From: an uncultured Prevotellaceae bacterium
GTDB lineage: Bacteria; Bacteroidota; Bacteroidia; Bacteroidales; Bacteroidaceae
Direction of reading: 5' to 3'
DNA length: 29,394 nt
Assembly: GCA_905202115.1 (NCBI GenBank)
Contig: CAJKQZ010000008.1
Span: forward strand, 1-29,394
A program made the position numbers and the translations under genes. The notes below the pieces were generated by a model, which saw only the letters and a program-made list of their open reading frames with translations, did not search any database and was not told the DNA's origin. The first letter of the stretch is position 1, and each line of letters starts with the position of its first letter. Below, piece by piece: positions 1 to 7,367 of this stretch.

Positions 1-99
1 AAATATGTCTGAGATAATTCAAAATATCTCAGACATATTTTTTGCTGTATATACACCTGCTGATTTTCAACTACTTGCTGGGTGACCGTTTTTGTCTGT
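1..99 (-). repeat. Palindromic intergenic element, copy 1 (cut by window start)
   Basis: Positions 1-16 pair with 25-40 in a 16-bp stem (arm AAATATGTCTGAGATA) around an 8-nt loop. Positions 41-99 are the reverse complement of the outer arm seen at 29300-29356 and 15051-15108, ending in the conserved GTTTTTGTCTGT. Taking the copy at 15051-15194 as forward, this one is inverted, and its other arm lies outside the window. Function unknown; it could act as a bidirectional terminator or be a non-autonomous mobile element. Confidence 0.85.
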
Positions 100-210
100 A
101 AAACCCTATGAAAAAGCACTGCGGATAGTACGGCGGCTTTGCTTCCGCGGCGTCGTGGCGTGTAGTGAAAATGTTTCGGGAGAAGAAAAAGATTATCAGG
201 GAGACAGATA

Positions 211-254
211 AAAACATATCCGGAATATTCTGAAATATCCCGGATATGTTTTTT
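211..254 (-). terminator. Hairpin downstream of the beta-barrel gene, probable terminator
   Basis: A near-perfect inverted repeat pairs 211-229 (AAAACATATCCGGAATATT) with 233-252 around a 3-nt loop. It has an A run on the left and a T run on the right, so it would be followed by U residues whichever strand is transcribed. It lies about 30 nt past the stop of the minus-strand gene ending at 285. Its layout resembles the ATATGTCTGAGATA palindromes elsewhere in the window, so it may be a diverged relative of them. Confidence 0.6.
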
Positions 255-284
255 GGGGCCTCGCGGACGAGGGTTTTAAGAAGG

Positions 285-764
285 TCAGAAGTAATAGCCG
301 AAACCTATCTTCAGACCGACAGTCGAGTTGTTGCTGAAATCGTGAGTGCTCATTTTGTAATAAACGGCCGGTTCGAGCGTGAGATAGTGGTTCAGGTAGT
401 AAGCATATCCTATCTCCACAGGCACAACTACGTCGTTTCTGCTTTTGGTATAGTGTACGAACTGCGCGCCGCTGCCTATGTAAATGCCGTTCTGCGTGAA
501 GTAGAAGCGGGCATTGGCTCCGGCAAACAAATCGTCGATATGGCGCTGGTGCTCGTAGCCCACGTTCGCGAAAACAAGCAGACCGTCGGTTATGAAAACA
601 CCGGCGGCGGCTTCAACGTTCAGGCGCAGCCGCTCGCTCGTGCTGTATTGCAGGTTTAAACCCGAGAGCGAAGCGTTCAAGTACTTTGTTCCCTCTTCGA
701 ATTGCGCTTTGGCGTTCGTTGCTGCAAAGGCAAGGAAAGCCATGATGACGAAAATCTTTTTCAT
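285..764 (-). CDS. Outer-membrane beta-barrel protein, function unknown
   Basis: The product has 159 residues. Residues 1-20 form a Sec signal peptide (MKKIF start, hydrophobic core, cleavage likely after AKA). The rest consists of alternating hydrophobic and polar stretches typical of amphipathic beta strands (for example VFITDGLLVFANVGYEH and GIYIGSGAQFVHY), and it ends in aromatic residues (GFGYYF) as outer-membrane barrels do. The length suggests an 8-stranded barrel in the outer membrane. No enzymatic motif is visible. It lies 77 bp after the small membrane-protein gene on the same strand and may share its transcript. A hairpin at 211-254 follows it. The barrel call is fairly secure; the role is not known. 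Confidence 0.8.
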   Translation of the reverse strand: MKKIFVIMAFLAFAATNAKAQFEEGTKYLNASLSGLNLQYSTSERLRLNVEAAAGVFITDGLLVFANVGYEHQRHIDDLFAGANARFYFTQNGIYIGSGAQFVHYTKSRNDVVVPVEIGYAYYLNHYLTLEPAVYYKMSTHDFSNNSTVGLKIGFGYYF

Positions 765-841
765 TGTCGGTTTATGTTAGATGATTTGTGATTTCGGTTT
801 AGAATAAATGTCCTTTTGTAATGTTCTGTTGCGTTGGCGGT

Positions 842-1054
842 TCAACGCTCTCTGTGTGCGGCACCGTTGCGTTTGGTTTCCTTCCGCCGGTTTACGAACC
901 AAACTGCGGCTACGAGCATGTATGTGATTGCTGCAACAGACACGTTGCGTACGGAAGCGCCTACGTTTTCGACGAAGAATTTGTATGCAAAAAACGCCGT
1001 GGCGTAAATTGTCATTAAAGCGGGCAGCCATATGCTTGTACGGAGTTTTTTCAT
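842..1054 (-). CDS. Small two-helix inner-membrane protein, function unknown
   Basis: The product has 70 residues: a short basic N-terminus (MKKLRTS), one hydrophobic segment at about 9-28, a short linker, a second at about 38-56, and a strongly basic tail (NRRKETKRNG), which predicts both ends in the cytoplasm. I do not recognise the family. Support for a real gene is the membrane topology, a Bacteroidota -7 box (TAAATTTG, 1084-1077) 22 nt before the start codon, and its position just upstream of, and in the same direction as, the beta-barrel gene. A 206-residue frame overlapping it on the same strand lacks any protein-like character. Confidence 0.65.
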   Translation of the reverse strand: MKKLRTSIWLPALMTIYATAFFAYKFFVENVGASVRNVSVAAITYMLVAAVWFVNRRKETKRNGAAHRER

Positions 1055-1076
1055 CGCTAAGGCATTTATGCAAACG

Positions 1077-1084
1077 CAAATTTA
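1077..1084 (-). promoter_or_regulatory. Candidate -7 promoter box for the small membrane-protein gene
   Basis: The minus strand reads TAAATTTG, which fits the Bacteroidota -7 consensus TAnnTTTG, 22 nt before the ATG at 1054. I see no good -33 TTTG at the expected distance, so this rests on one box plus position. Confidence 0.4.
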
Positions 1085-1116
1085 AAGAAAAGTTTTTACG
1101 GCGAATGTAAAAAATG

Positions 1117-1124
1117 TAATTTTG
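1117..1124 (+). promoter_or_regulatory. Candidate -7 promoter box for the glycosidase gene
   Basis: TAATTTTG fits TAnnTTTG and ends 19 nt before the ATG at 1144. It is divergent from the box at 1077-1084, so the two promoters share about 30 bp of spacer. The T-rich run at 1093-1097 sits near the -33 position but is not a clean TTTG. Confidence 0.45.
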
Positions 1125-1143
1125 TGCGTGATATAGTGCGAAA

Positions 1144-2853
1144 ATGGATTTAAAAAAGGCCTTTAATTTTACACTTTTACTTTTTATCCCGATTGTCGTT
1201 GCGGCGCAGGTAACTTTCCGGCAATCGTCTCCCCGCGAGGTGAGGGCAGTTTGGCTTACTACGATAGGAGGTCTTGACTGGCCCAAAGGATACGCGCGTT
1301 CGGCCGAAGGAATGGAGCGGCAGAAAAAACAGCTTTGTGAGCAGCTCGACCGATTTCGCGACATGGGCATGAATACCGTGCTTTTCCAGACGCGCATACG
1401 CGGAACCGTGGTTTATCCCTCCGAAATGGAGCCGTGGGACGGCTGCCTTTCGGGCCGTCCGGGCGTTGCACCCGGTTACGATGCGCTTGCTTTCGCCACA
1501 GAAGAGTGTCACAGGCGGGGAATGACGCTGCAGGCCTGGGTCGTGGCTTTTCCGTTGATGAATTACAACGTTGCGCGCCAGCTCGGAAAGCAGGCGCTGC
1601 CGAGCGTTCGCCCCGAACTTTGCAAACGGGCGGGAGACCACTGGATGATGGACCCCGGAGTGCCCGCCACAGCCGACTATCTGGCCAAAATATGCGCGGA
1701 AATAGTGAGGAAGTACGACGTCGACGGCATTCACCTCGATTATATACGATATCCCGAACGGGGAATTCCTTTTAATGACGATGTTACTTTCCGCCGATAC
1801 GGTAAAGGCATGAACCGCAACGAGTGGAGGCGCGGAAATGTCACACGTTGTGTGGAAAAGATACACGCTGCGGTGAAAAGTATCAAACCCTGGGTGGTTT
1901 TGAGCTGTTCTCCTGTCGGCAAACACGATGATTTGCCGCGTTTTTCTTCATACGGCTGGAATGCCCGCACTGCCGTGGCGCAGGATGTGCAATCCTGGAT
2001 GAAACGGGGCATAATGGATGAGATTTATCCCATGATGTATTTTTCGGGAAACCATTTCTATCCTTTCGCTCTCGATTGGGTGGAGGATTGCGGCGGACGT
2101 ATAGTGGCTCCGGGGCTCGGAGTTTATCTGCTTAATCCTCGCGAGAAGGACTGGAGCCTTGAAACGATTACCCGAGAGCTCAGCTTTTTGCGCATAATAC
2201 GTGCCGGCGGACAGGCTTACTTTCGCGGCAAGTTCGTTCTGGACAATGAGAAGGGCATTGCCGATTATCTGCGCACGTTTTACTATTGCGAGCCTGCTCT
2301 GAGGCCTGCTCTCACGTGGGAGGATTCGATTTCTCCCGAAAAGCCGCGTAATGTTACTGTCGAAAAAGGCAAATGCAAGTGGCGCATAGCCTGGGATGAG
2401 GCCTACGACCCCACTCCGGGCGATAAGGTGCGCTATAATGTTTATTGTTCGGCTTCTTATCCGGTCGATTTCAGCAGTGGAGCAAGGATGATTGCTTCTT
2501 ATCTGGAGCGTCCCGAATATACGGTCGACGCGCTTTGCCCTTACGAGCGCGAGATGTACTATGCCGTGACGGCTATCGACCGTTTTGGCAACGAGAGCGG
2601 CTTTGCCGGAGTCAATGCTCCCGAGAGAACAGAGAAGAAAGAGGCCGGCATGAAAGTGGAAAACGGTTTTGTTGCCCTGCCTCGCCTCGATGCCGAGTTT
2701 GTAATGCTGTTCGACGGTGCCGACAGGGAGATAAGCGTGCTCAAGTACGATACTTTGGTAGAGGTGAGGAATCTTGCGCCCGGGTTTTACAAGGTATATT
2801 CGCAGGGGAGGCGCGGAACGCCTCACCGTGTGGGAACGTTCGTCGTAAGGTGA
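1144..2853 (+). CDS. Secreted family-10-like glycosyl hydrolase (DUF187/GHL10, DigH/YddW-like)
   Basis: The product has 569 residues. Residues 1-21 are a signal peptide ending AAQ. The catalytic TIM barrel runs from about 30 to 390: REVRAVWLTTIGG (31-43) is the family's first strand, VDGIHLDYIRYP (193-204) carries paired acidic residues D194 and D199, and DEIYPMMYF lies near 295. A fibronectin-III-like region follows at about 395-490 (VRYNVYCS, YYAVTAIDRFGNESG), then a short beta-rich tail. E. coli DigH (YddW) of this group cleaves peptidoglycan glycan strands lacking stem peptides, so a cell-wall or polysaccharide role in the periplasm is likely, but the substrate here is not shown. It is transcribed alone and converges on the ATP-grasp-like gene. 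Confidence 0.85.
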   Translation: MDLKKAFNFTLLLFIPIVVAAQVTFRQSSPREVRAVWLTTIGGLDWPKGYARSAEGMERQKKQLCEQLDRFRDMGMNTVLFQTRIRGTVVYPSEMEPWDGCLSGRPGVAPGYDALAFATEECHRRGMTLQAWVVAFPLMNYNVARQLGKQALPSVRPELCKRAGDHWMMDPGVPATADYLAKICAEIVRKYDVDGIHLDYIRYPERGIPFNDDVTFRRYGKGMNRNEWRRGNVTRCVEKIHAAVKSIKPWVVLSCSPVGKHDDLPRFSSYGWNARTAVAQDVQSWMKRGIMDEIYPMMYFSGNHFYPFALDWVEDCGGRIVAPGLGVYLLNPREKDWSLETITRELSFLRIIRAGGQAYFRGKFVLDNEKGIADYLRTFYYCEPALRPALTWEDSISPEKPRNVTVEKGKCKWRIAWDEAYDPTPGDKVRYNVYCSASYPVDFSSGARMIASYLERPEYTVDALCPYEREMYYAVTAIDRFGNESGFAGVNAPERTEKKEAGMKVENGFVALPRLDAEFVMLFDGADREISVLKYDTLVEVRNLAPGFYKVYSQGRRGTPHRVGTFVVR

Positions 2854-2922
2854 TTTGTTTTCGCAACCGGTTGCGAGTTATGCAATGCGTGATTCCTTGC
2901 GGTTGTCTTGTTCCGCGTTTCT

Positions 2923-4134
2923 TTATTTATCCTCGGTGATGTGTTCTACTGTCAGGCAGGCGTGGAAATGCGTTTCGGCGTTTACCGGTGTCAGTGGCAG
3001 GTAGCCTTGCAGTATTTTTCCCTTGTCGGTGGCGAGCGGTTGCGATTCTGCGAGCGCGTGATACCTTTGTTTCATGTATTCCGGTAAACGCTCATATAAT
3101 ATAAGGTATCTTCCTGTGCTGCTTGGGGCAATGAGCGGCGTGAGTGCCGCGGCAACCATTCCCATTGTGCGCCGCAGGTTTATTTCCACGCACGGAAAAA
3201 GACCGATATTCCCGTTTTCATTATCGTTCCGGCAAATCATCATGTCCACGCCTACAGGGCCGCTGTAGCCCCGCAGTATTTCGGGCAGGGTGAGCGACAA
3301 GGCGGATACGGCTGCGTCGAGCGCGAAAGCGGCCGGTCCGAGTTTGAGCCGTATGTCGTTTTCCACATGTGGCTTTACCGTATTTCCGGCGTATGCTCCT
3401 TTGCCGGCGGTGCTGAAATAGGAATATCCCGTAAGGCTTGCCGTTCCGTCTGGGTTTATGTGGAATTCGGCCGCACAGTCGCCGTGGTTTTCAAGCAGAG
3501 CCTGTACTTCGGCGCCGCCCTGTTCGCGAATTGCGGCTGCGCACCATTTGTCGGCGCGTTCGCTGTCGGCGCCGGAGGCTGCGAATATCCCGCGTCCGCT
3601 TCCCGACCACGGTTTTTTCATAATGTATCGTCCCGAAATGAACGCCGGTGTTTCATGCAGCTCGTCGAGTGTGCGTACAAAATGCGATTCTCCCGAGAAA
3701 ACATCTTTCCCGTCGTGACATGCGGTGCGCAGTCTTTGAAGAAGTACGGGAAGATATTCGGAAACGGTTTCGCGGCTCTGCAGACGGCGCACGAGTTGCA
3801 GAAAACCGTTATCGGGCATTACTTGTCGCGGCACACCCCGTTTCTCGAGCATACGCACAAGCAGCGCATTCCATCCCCACGGTTCTATGGCCGAGGGCGG
3901 TGCGCCGGAAAAATCGTCAGCTATGGCTACGTTGCGCTTTACCGGCAGATTTTCTGTGAAATCGCGTGCTTCGGCTGCATGTGGTACGAGTACGCATTCG
4001 CCGCTGCTGGCATACCAATATGGAAGCAGGGCCAAGTCGTTGTCGATATGGCGGGCGGCGGCAGGAAGTGTGAAGTTTTCGTTGCCCGAAGCCAGAGCCT
4101 CGTCGTGGCTCGCGTTGAAAACATGGTAAATCAT
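2923..4134 (-). CDS. ATP-grasp-like protein, function unknown
   Basis: The product has 403 residues and no signal peptide or membrane segment. The N-terminus (VFNASHDEALASGNENFT, 5-22) matches a Bacteroidota hypothetical family I recall as starting FNPEHDLALA. KKPWSGSGRGI (173-183) looks like an ATP-grasp nucleotide-binding loop, and VEINLRRTMG (316-325), with E317 and N319, looks like the metal-binding strand near the end of an ATP-grasp fold. Such enzymes join a carboxylate to an amine or thiol through an acyl phosphate; no substrate can be named. The conserved N-terminal motif argues that the ATG at 4134 is right, although the -7 box ends only 7 nt before it. Confidence 0.75.
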   Translation of the reverse strand: MIYHVFNASHDEALASGNENFTLPAAARHIDNDLALLPYWYASSGECVLVPHAAEARDFTENLPVKRNVAIADDFSGAPPSAIEPWGWNALLVRMLEKRGVPRQVMPDNGFLQLVRRLQSRETVSEYLPVLLQRLRTACHDGKDVFSGESHFVRTLDELHETPAFISGRYIMKKPWSGSGRGIFAASGADSERADKWCAAAIREQGGAEVQALLENHGDCAAEFHINPDGTASLTGYSYFSTAGKGAYAGNTVKPHVENDIRLKLGPAAFALDAAVSALSLTLPEILRGYSGPVGVDMMICRNDNENGNIGLFPCVEINLRRTMGMVAAALTPLIAPSSTGRYLILYERLPEYMKQRYHALAESQPLATDKGKILQGYLPLTPVNAETHFHACLTVEHITEDK

Positions 4135-4141
4135 AGAATTG

Positions 4142-4149
4142 CAAATATA
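4142..4149 (-). promoter_or_regulatory. Candidate promoter for the ATP-grasp-like gene
   Basis: The minus strand reads TATATTTG (TAnnTTTG), with TTTA 19 nt upstream as a partial -33 box. The last G is 7 nt before the ATG at 4134, so the transcript would start at or within a few nucleotides of the start codon. The palindrome AAAATGAGCNNGCTCATTTT (4171-4190) abuts the -33 position and could be an operator. Confidence 0.5.
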
Positions 4150-4172
4150 GCAAAAGGCGAGAGCAGAGTAAA

Positions 4173-4310
4173 ATGAGCTTGCTCATTTTCTATGCCGAGC
4201 CGCAATCTATATTGGAGCTTCAGCTCAAAAATAGTAAAGCGGCTTTTTGCGGACGAAATGCTATATACTCCATTCCGTCGGGGAGCAACAGAAGAACATT
4301 GTTGTTTTAA
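4173..4310 (+). other. Doubtful 45-codon ORF in the long intergenic region
   Basis: An ATG at 4173 opens 45 codons ending in TAA at 4308-4310. The peptide starts MSLLIFYAEPQSILELQ and has a mixed, protein-like composition. The start codon lies inside the palindrome at 4171-4190. Inside the frame, 4198-4203 (AGCCGC) pairs with 4239-4244 (GCGGCT) around an inner GAGC/GCTC hairpin, followed by five T, so the stretch could equally be a structured RNA or terminator-like hairpin. I see no plus-strand promoter or strong ribosome binding site. It may be a remnant or an untranslated element. Confidence 0.2.
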
Positions 4311-4339
4311 GAATTTTTAATAATCGGAAAACGTGTAAG

Positions 4340-4488
4340 ACAGACAAAAAAAGCAGGGAAGCAAAGCACTTGAAAATTAACGTCTGAAGGGTATGGAAAA
4401 ATATGTCTGAGATATTTCGAAATATCTCAGACATATTTTAAATTATCTCAGAGATAATTTTTCTTATCTGCGGGAAGTGTTTTTTTAT
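4340..4488 (+). repeat. Palindromic intergenic element, copy 2
   Basis: The core at 4398-4439 is a perfect 42-bp palindrome (arm ending GTCTGAGATATTTC, centre TTCGAA). The left arm starts ACAGACAAAAA at 4340 and contains GCACTTGAAAAT. The right arm holds a second, smaller palindrome at 4440-4460 (AAATTATCTC/GAGATAATTT) and ends in TCTGCGGGAAGTGTTTTTTT. It lies between the divergent ATP-grasp-like gene and nuoA, so it is not placed as a gene-end terminator. The rest of the gene-free stretch 4135-4829 holds only the doubtful ORF, the nuo promoter and an untranslated nuo leader of about 130 nt. Confidence 0.85.
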
Positions 4489-4681
4489 GCCTCGGAAACA
4501 AACGATTTTTCGGGGAATGAGTTTTTTAATTTTTTTAACCAACTGCGTCGTTTTTCGCTTTGCTGTCCGTGTAAATCGGAAATGACAAAAACAAGGGTGG
4601 TAAACGTTTATGCGCGCGGCGGCAGTATGTTTTTATTGTAGACTGCAAATTCGCACAATTAACAGGACTATTGTGTAAATA

Positions 4682-4697
4682 TATTTTTGTATCTTTG
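4682..4697 (+). promoter_or_regulatory. Candidate promoter of the nuo operon
   Basis: Two overlapping -7-like boxes are present, TATTTTTG (4682-4689) and TATCTTTG (4690-4697). The second, read as TATCTTTGCA, is the typical Bacteroidota form. The only -33-like triplet is TTG at 4671-4673, which is 16 nt from the second box and so closer than usual. The mRNA would have a leader of about 125 nt before nuoA. Confidence 0.5.
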
Positions 4698-4829
4698 CAG
4701 CCATTAAAAACGAAGGCTTTTTGCGCGTGCGCTTTCGCGTTCTTAATGAGCGTTTTGGAAGTCATGCACGGGCAATCGGCGCGCTTGAAAGAAAAAAATC
4801 GAAAACAAATCTAAAATATTTTATTAACA

Positions 4830-5180
4830 ATGAACTTTGCCATGCTTGTAACGGTAGCCTTGCTGGGTCTGCTGTTCGTGCCTCTCGTATGGGCGATAGC
4901 AACGCTGATTGCCCCGAGGTCGTTCAATCCCCAGAAGGAGGAGCCTTACGAATGCGGTATCCCTACGCGCGGGCGTACGTGGGTGCAGTTCAGGGTGGGC
5001 TACTATCTGTATGCTATCCTGTTTCTGATGTTCGACGTTGAAACAATGTTCCTCTTCCCGTGGGCAGTGGTTTTGCGTCAGCTCGGCGCTGTCGGAATAG
5101 TCAGCGTCTTGTTCTTCTTGTTTATATTAGTGCTGGGCTTGGCTTATGCCTGGCGGAAAGGAGCTTTGGAATGGAGATAA
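4830..5180 (+). CDS. nuoA: NADH-quinone oxidoreductase subunit A
   Basis: The product has 116 residues with three transmembrane helices (about 5-27, 60-80, 88-110), the usual NuoA size. It helps anchor the complex I arm near the quinone site. Diagnostic features are the loop EEPYECGIPTRGRTW (37-51, with conserved C42) and LMFDVETMFLFPWA (66-79), which carries the acidic residues D69 and E71. It is the first gene of the nuo operon, after a leader of about 130 nt. Its last 10 nt overlap nuoB, suggesting translational coupling. Confidence 0.97.
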   Translation: MNFAMLVTVALLGLLFVPLVWAIATLIAPRSFNPQKEEPYECGIPTRGRTWVQFRVGYYLYAILFLMFDVETMFLFPWAVVLRQLGAVGIVSVLFFLFILVLGLAYAWRKGALEWR

Positions 5181-5767
5181 AGAAACGTGCGAAAATAAAG
5201 TCGATTCCTTACTCCGAGTTTAAGGACAACGCAACTTACGAAAAACTCGTTGAGGAGCTTAACGCCAATGGAACCAACGTTGTCGTTGCAGCGCTCGACG
5301 ACCTTATCGACTGGGGGCGCAGCAACAGTCTGTGGCCTCTTACGTTTGCAACAAGCTGCTGCGGAATAGAATTCATGTCGGTGTGCGCCGCACGCTACGA
5401 TATAGCACGATTCGGATTCGAGGTGACGAGAAACAGTCCCCGACAGGCCGATGTTATACTCGTGTGCGGAACAATCACCACCAAAATGGCTCCGGTGCTG
5501 AAGCGCCTGTACGACGAAATGGCCGACCCGAAATACGTGGTGGCGATAGGCGGCTGCTCTATATCGGGCGGACCGTTTACGAAAAGCTATCACGTGGTGA
5601 ATGGCGTAGACCAGATCATTCCCGTCGACGTTTATGTGCCCGGATGTCCTCCGCGCCCCGAAAGTTTCCTGTACGGAATGATGCAGTTGCAGCGCATAGT
5701 TAAAATCGAAAACTTCTTCGGCACGACAAACCGAAAGCAAAAACGACCTGAGGAGGAAAAAGCATGA
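5171..5767 (+). CDS. nuoB: NADH-quinone oxidoreductase subunit B (cluster N2)
   Basis: The product has 198 residues from the ATG at 5171. The frame stays open back to 5060, but that upstream part overlaps nuoA and is unlike NuoB, so the internal start MEIKKRAKIK is chosen. NuoB binds the terminal [4Fe-4S] cluster N2 that reduces quinone. The four ligands are visible: the tandem C63-C64 (SCCGIEFM), C129 (GGCSISGG) and C159 (PGCPPRPE). A Lys/Glu-rich tail closes the protein. The stop overlaps the nuoCD start as ATGA. Confidence 0.97.
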   Translation: MEIKKRAKIKSIPYSEFKDNATYEKLVEELNANGTNVVVAALDDLIDWGRSNSLWPLTFATSCCGIEFMSVCAARYDIARFGFEVTRNSPRQADVILVCGTITTKMAPVLKRLYDEMADPKYVVAIGGCSISGGPFTKSYHVVNGVDQIIPVDVYVPGCPPRPESFLYGMMQLQRIVKIENFFGTTNRKQKRPEEEKA

Positions 5768-7344
5768 CACTCGACATAAAAACAATAGAACCGTCGCTTC
5801 TTAAAGCCGAACTTCTCCGCCTGCGCAACGAGGAACACATGGACTTCCTCGAAAACCTCATAGGTATGGACTGGGGTGAGGAAGGCGGCCTCGGAGTTGT
5901 CTATATGCTGCTCTCTACAAGCACAGGCAAACGGGCCAATCTGCGTTGCTCTACAACCGACAGGGTAAACCCCGTGCTGCCTACGGCAAGCGACCTTTGG
6001 GATATAGCCAATGTGTACGAACGTGAGGTGTTCGATTTTTACGGAATAAAGTTTGCCGGACATCCCGACATGCGCAGAATCTTCCTGCGCGAAGACTGGG
6101 TGGGCTATCCCATGCGCAAGGACGACAAGACGGAAGAGCAGAATCCTTTCGACCCGCAGCACATGACCAACGAACCGCTGGCAGACACTACTTCGGAGTA
6201 TGAGCTTCTGCCTGACGGAACTATAGGAAAAGCAAAAGAGAACGTGATTTTCGCCAACGAAGACTACGTTGTGAATATCGGTCCGCAGCACCCTTCGACG
6301 CACGGTGTGCTTCATTTCCGCGTGGCTCTGCGCGGCGAAATAATCAAACGTATCGACCCTGTGCTCGGATACATACACCGCGGCGTGGAGAAGTTGAACG
6401 AAAACATGACCTACCCGCAGACTCTCGCACTTACCGACCGTCTCGACTATCTGTCGGCACAACAAAGCCGCCATGCACTCTGCGCTTGCATAGAGCAGGC
6501 TATGGGAGTGGAGGTGAGCGACCGCGTAAAGGTAATCCGCACCATGATGGACGAGCTGCAGCGTATCGATTCGCACTTGTTGTTCTTCGGTTGTCTCTGC
6601 CAGGACCTCGGCGCAACGACAGCATTCCTCTATGCTTTCCGCGACCGCGAGAAAATTCTCGACATATTCGAGGAAACCTGCGGCGGACGCCTTATTATAA
6701 ACTACAACATGATTGGCGGCGTGCAATACGACCTGCATCCTAACTTCTGTCGTCGTGTGAAAGAGTTTATAACTATAATGCGTAAGAACATCAAAGAGTA
6801 TTACGACATATTCGCAGACAATATAATAGCACACAACCGTCTTGACGGAGTGGGAGTGCTCACGAAAGAGCAGGTTATATCGTTCGGCTGTACAGGTGGC
6901 ACGGGACGTGCCTCGGGTTGGCATAACGATGTCCGTAAACTCGAGCCTTATGCGGCATACGACCGTGTGAACTTCAACGAAATAATATTCGAGAAAGGAG
7001 ACAGCTACACGCGTCTGATAGTACGTCTGCAGGAAATAATGGAGAGCCTCGGCATTCTCGAACAACTCGTGGACAATGTTCCCGAAGGTTCGGTGCAAGA
7101 GAAGATGAAACCCATTATCAAAGTACCCGAAGGTACATACTACACTGCAGTGGAGGCTTCTCGCGGACGCTTCGGCGTATTCCTCGAAAGCCACGGCGAC
7201 AAGTCACCTTACCGTCTTCACTATCGCGCAACGGGACTGCCGCTCGTGGCTGTAATGGATACAGCATGCCGAGGCGAGAAAATCGCCGACCTTATATCGG
7301 TGGGCGGTACGCTCGACTATGTTGTTCCCGACATCGATCGCTAA
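5764..7344 (+). CDS. nuoCD: NADH-quinone oxidoreductase fused subunit C/D
   Basis: The product has 526 residues, a fusion of the NuoC domain (about 1-125, with EREVFDFYGI at 86-95 and HPDMRRIFL) and the NuoD domain (about 160-526). NuoD contributes the quinone pocket: GPQHPSTHG (173-181) carries the conserved histidine loop, and GYIHRGVEKL and DRLDYL follow. It ends DYVVPDIDR like other NuoD proteins. In complex I the pair forms the hydrophilic Q module with NuoB and NuoI. A strong Shine-Dalgarno sequence (GAGGAGGAAA) precedes the ATG, unusual for Bacteroidota. Fusion of C and D also occurs in E. coli. Confidence 0.97.
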   Translation: MTLDIKTIEPSLLKAELLRLRNEEHMDFLENLIGMDWGEEGGLGVVYMLLSTSTGKRANLRCSTTDRVNPVLPTASDLWDIANVYEREVFDFYGIKFAGHPDMRRIFLREDWVGYPMRKDDKTEEQNPFDPQHMTNEPLADTTSEYELLPDGTIGKAKENVIFANEDYVVNIGPQHPSTHGVLHFRVALRGEIIKRIDPVLGYIHRGVEKLNENMTYPQTLALTDRLDYLSAQQSRHALCACIEQAMGVEVSDRVKVIRTMMDELQRIDSHLLFFGCLCQDLGATTAFLYAFRDREKILDIFEETCGGRLIINYNMIGGVQYDLHPNFCRRVKEFITIMRKNIKEYYDIFADNIIAHNRLDGVGVLTKEQVISFGCTGGTGRASGWHNDVRKLEPYAAYDRVNFNEIIFEKGDSYTRLIVRLQEIMESLGILEQLVDNVPEGSVQEKMKPIIKVPEGTYYTAVEASRGRFGVFLESHGDKSPYRLHYRATGLPLVAVMDTACRGEKIADLISVGGTLDYVVPDIDR

Positions 7345-7367
7345 CGTTAAAAGACCAATAAACTGAT

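Noticed and set aside
777..1397. 206-codon minus-strand frame across the small membrane-protein gene and the start of the glycosidase
   Set aside because: It spans both divergent promoters and has an Arg/Ser/Cys-rich translation with no membrane or domain signal.
2861..2876. TCGCAACCGGTTGCGA as a terminator between two convergent genes
   Set aside because: It is a perfect 16-nt palindrome, but no T run follows it on either strand; it may be a short 3'-end hairpin only.
4721..5041. Alternative 106-codon frame at the nuo leader
   Set aside because: It overlaps nuoA out of frame and has no membrane segments or family resemblance.
5632..7194. 520-codon open frame antisense to nuoCD
   Set aside because: It lies opposite a strongly conserved gene, its translation is rich in His, Val and Cys with no domain, and such frames follow from the codon use of the real gene.
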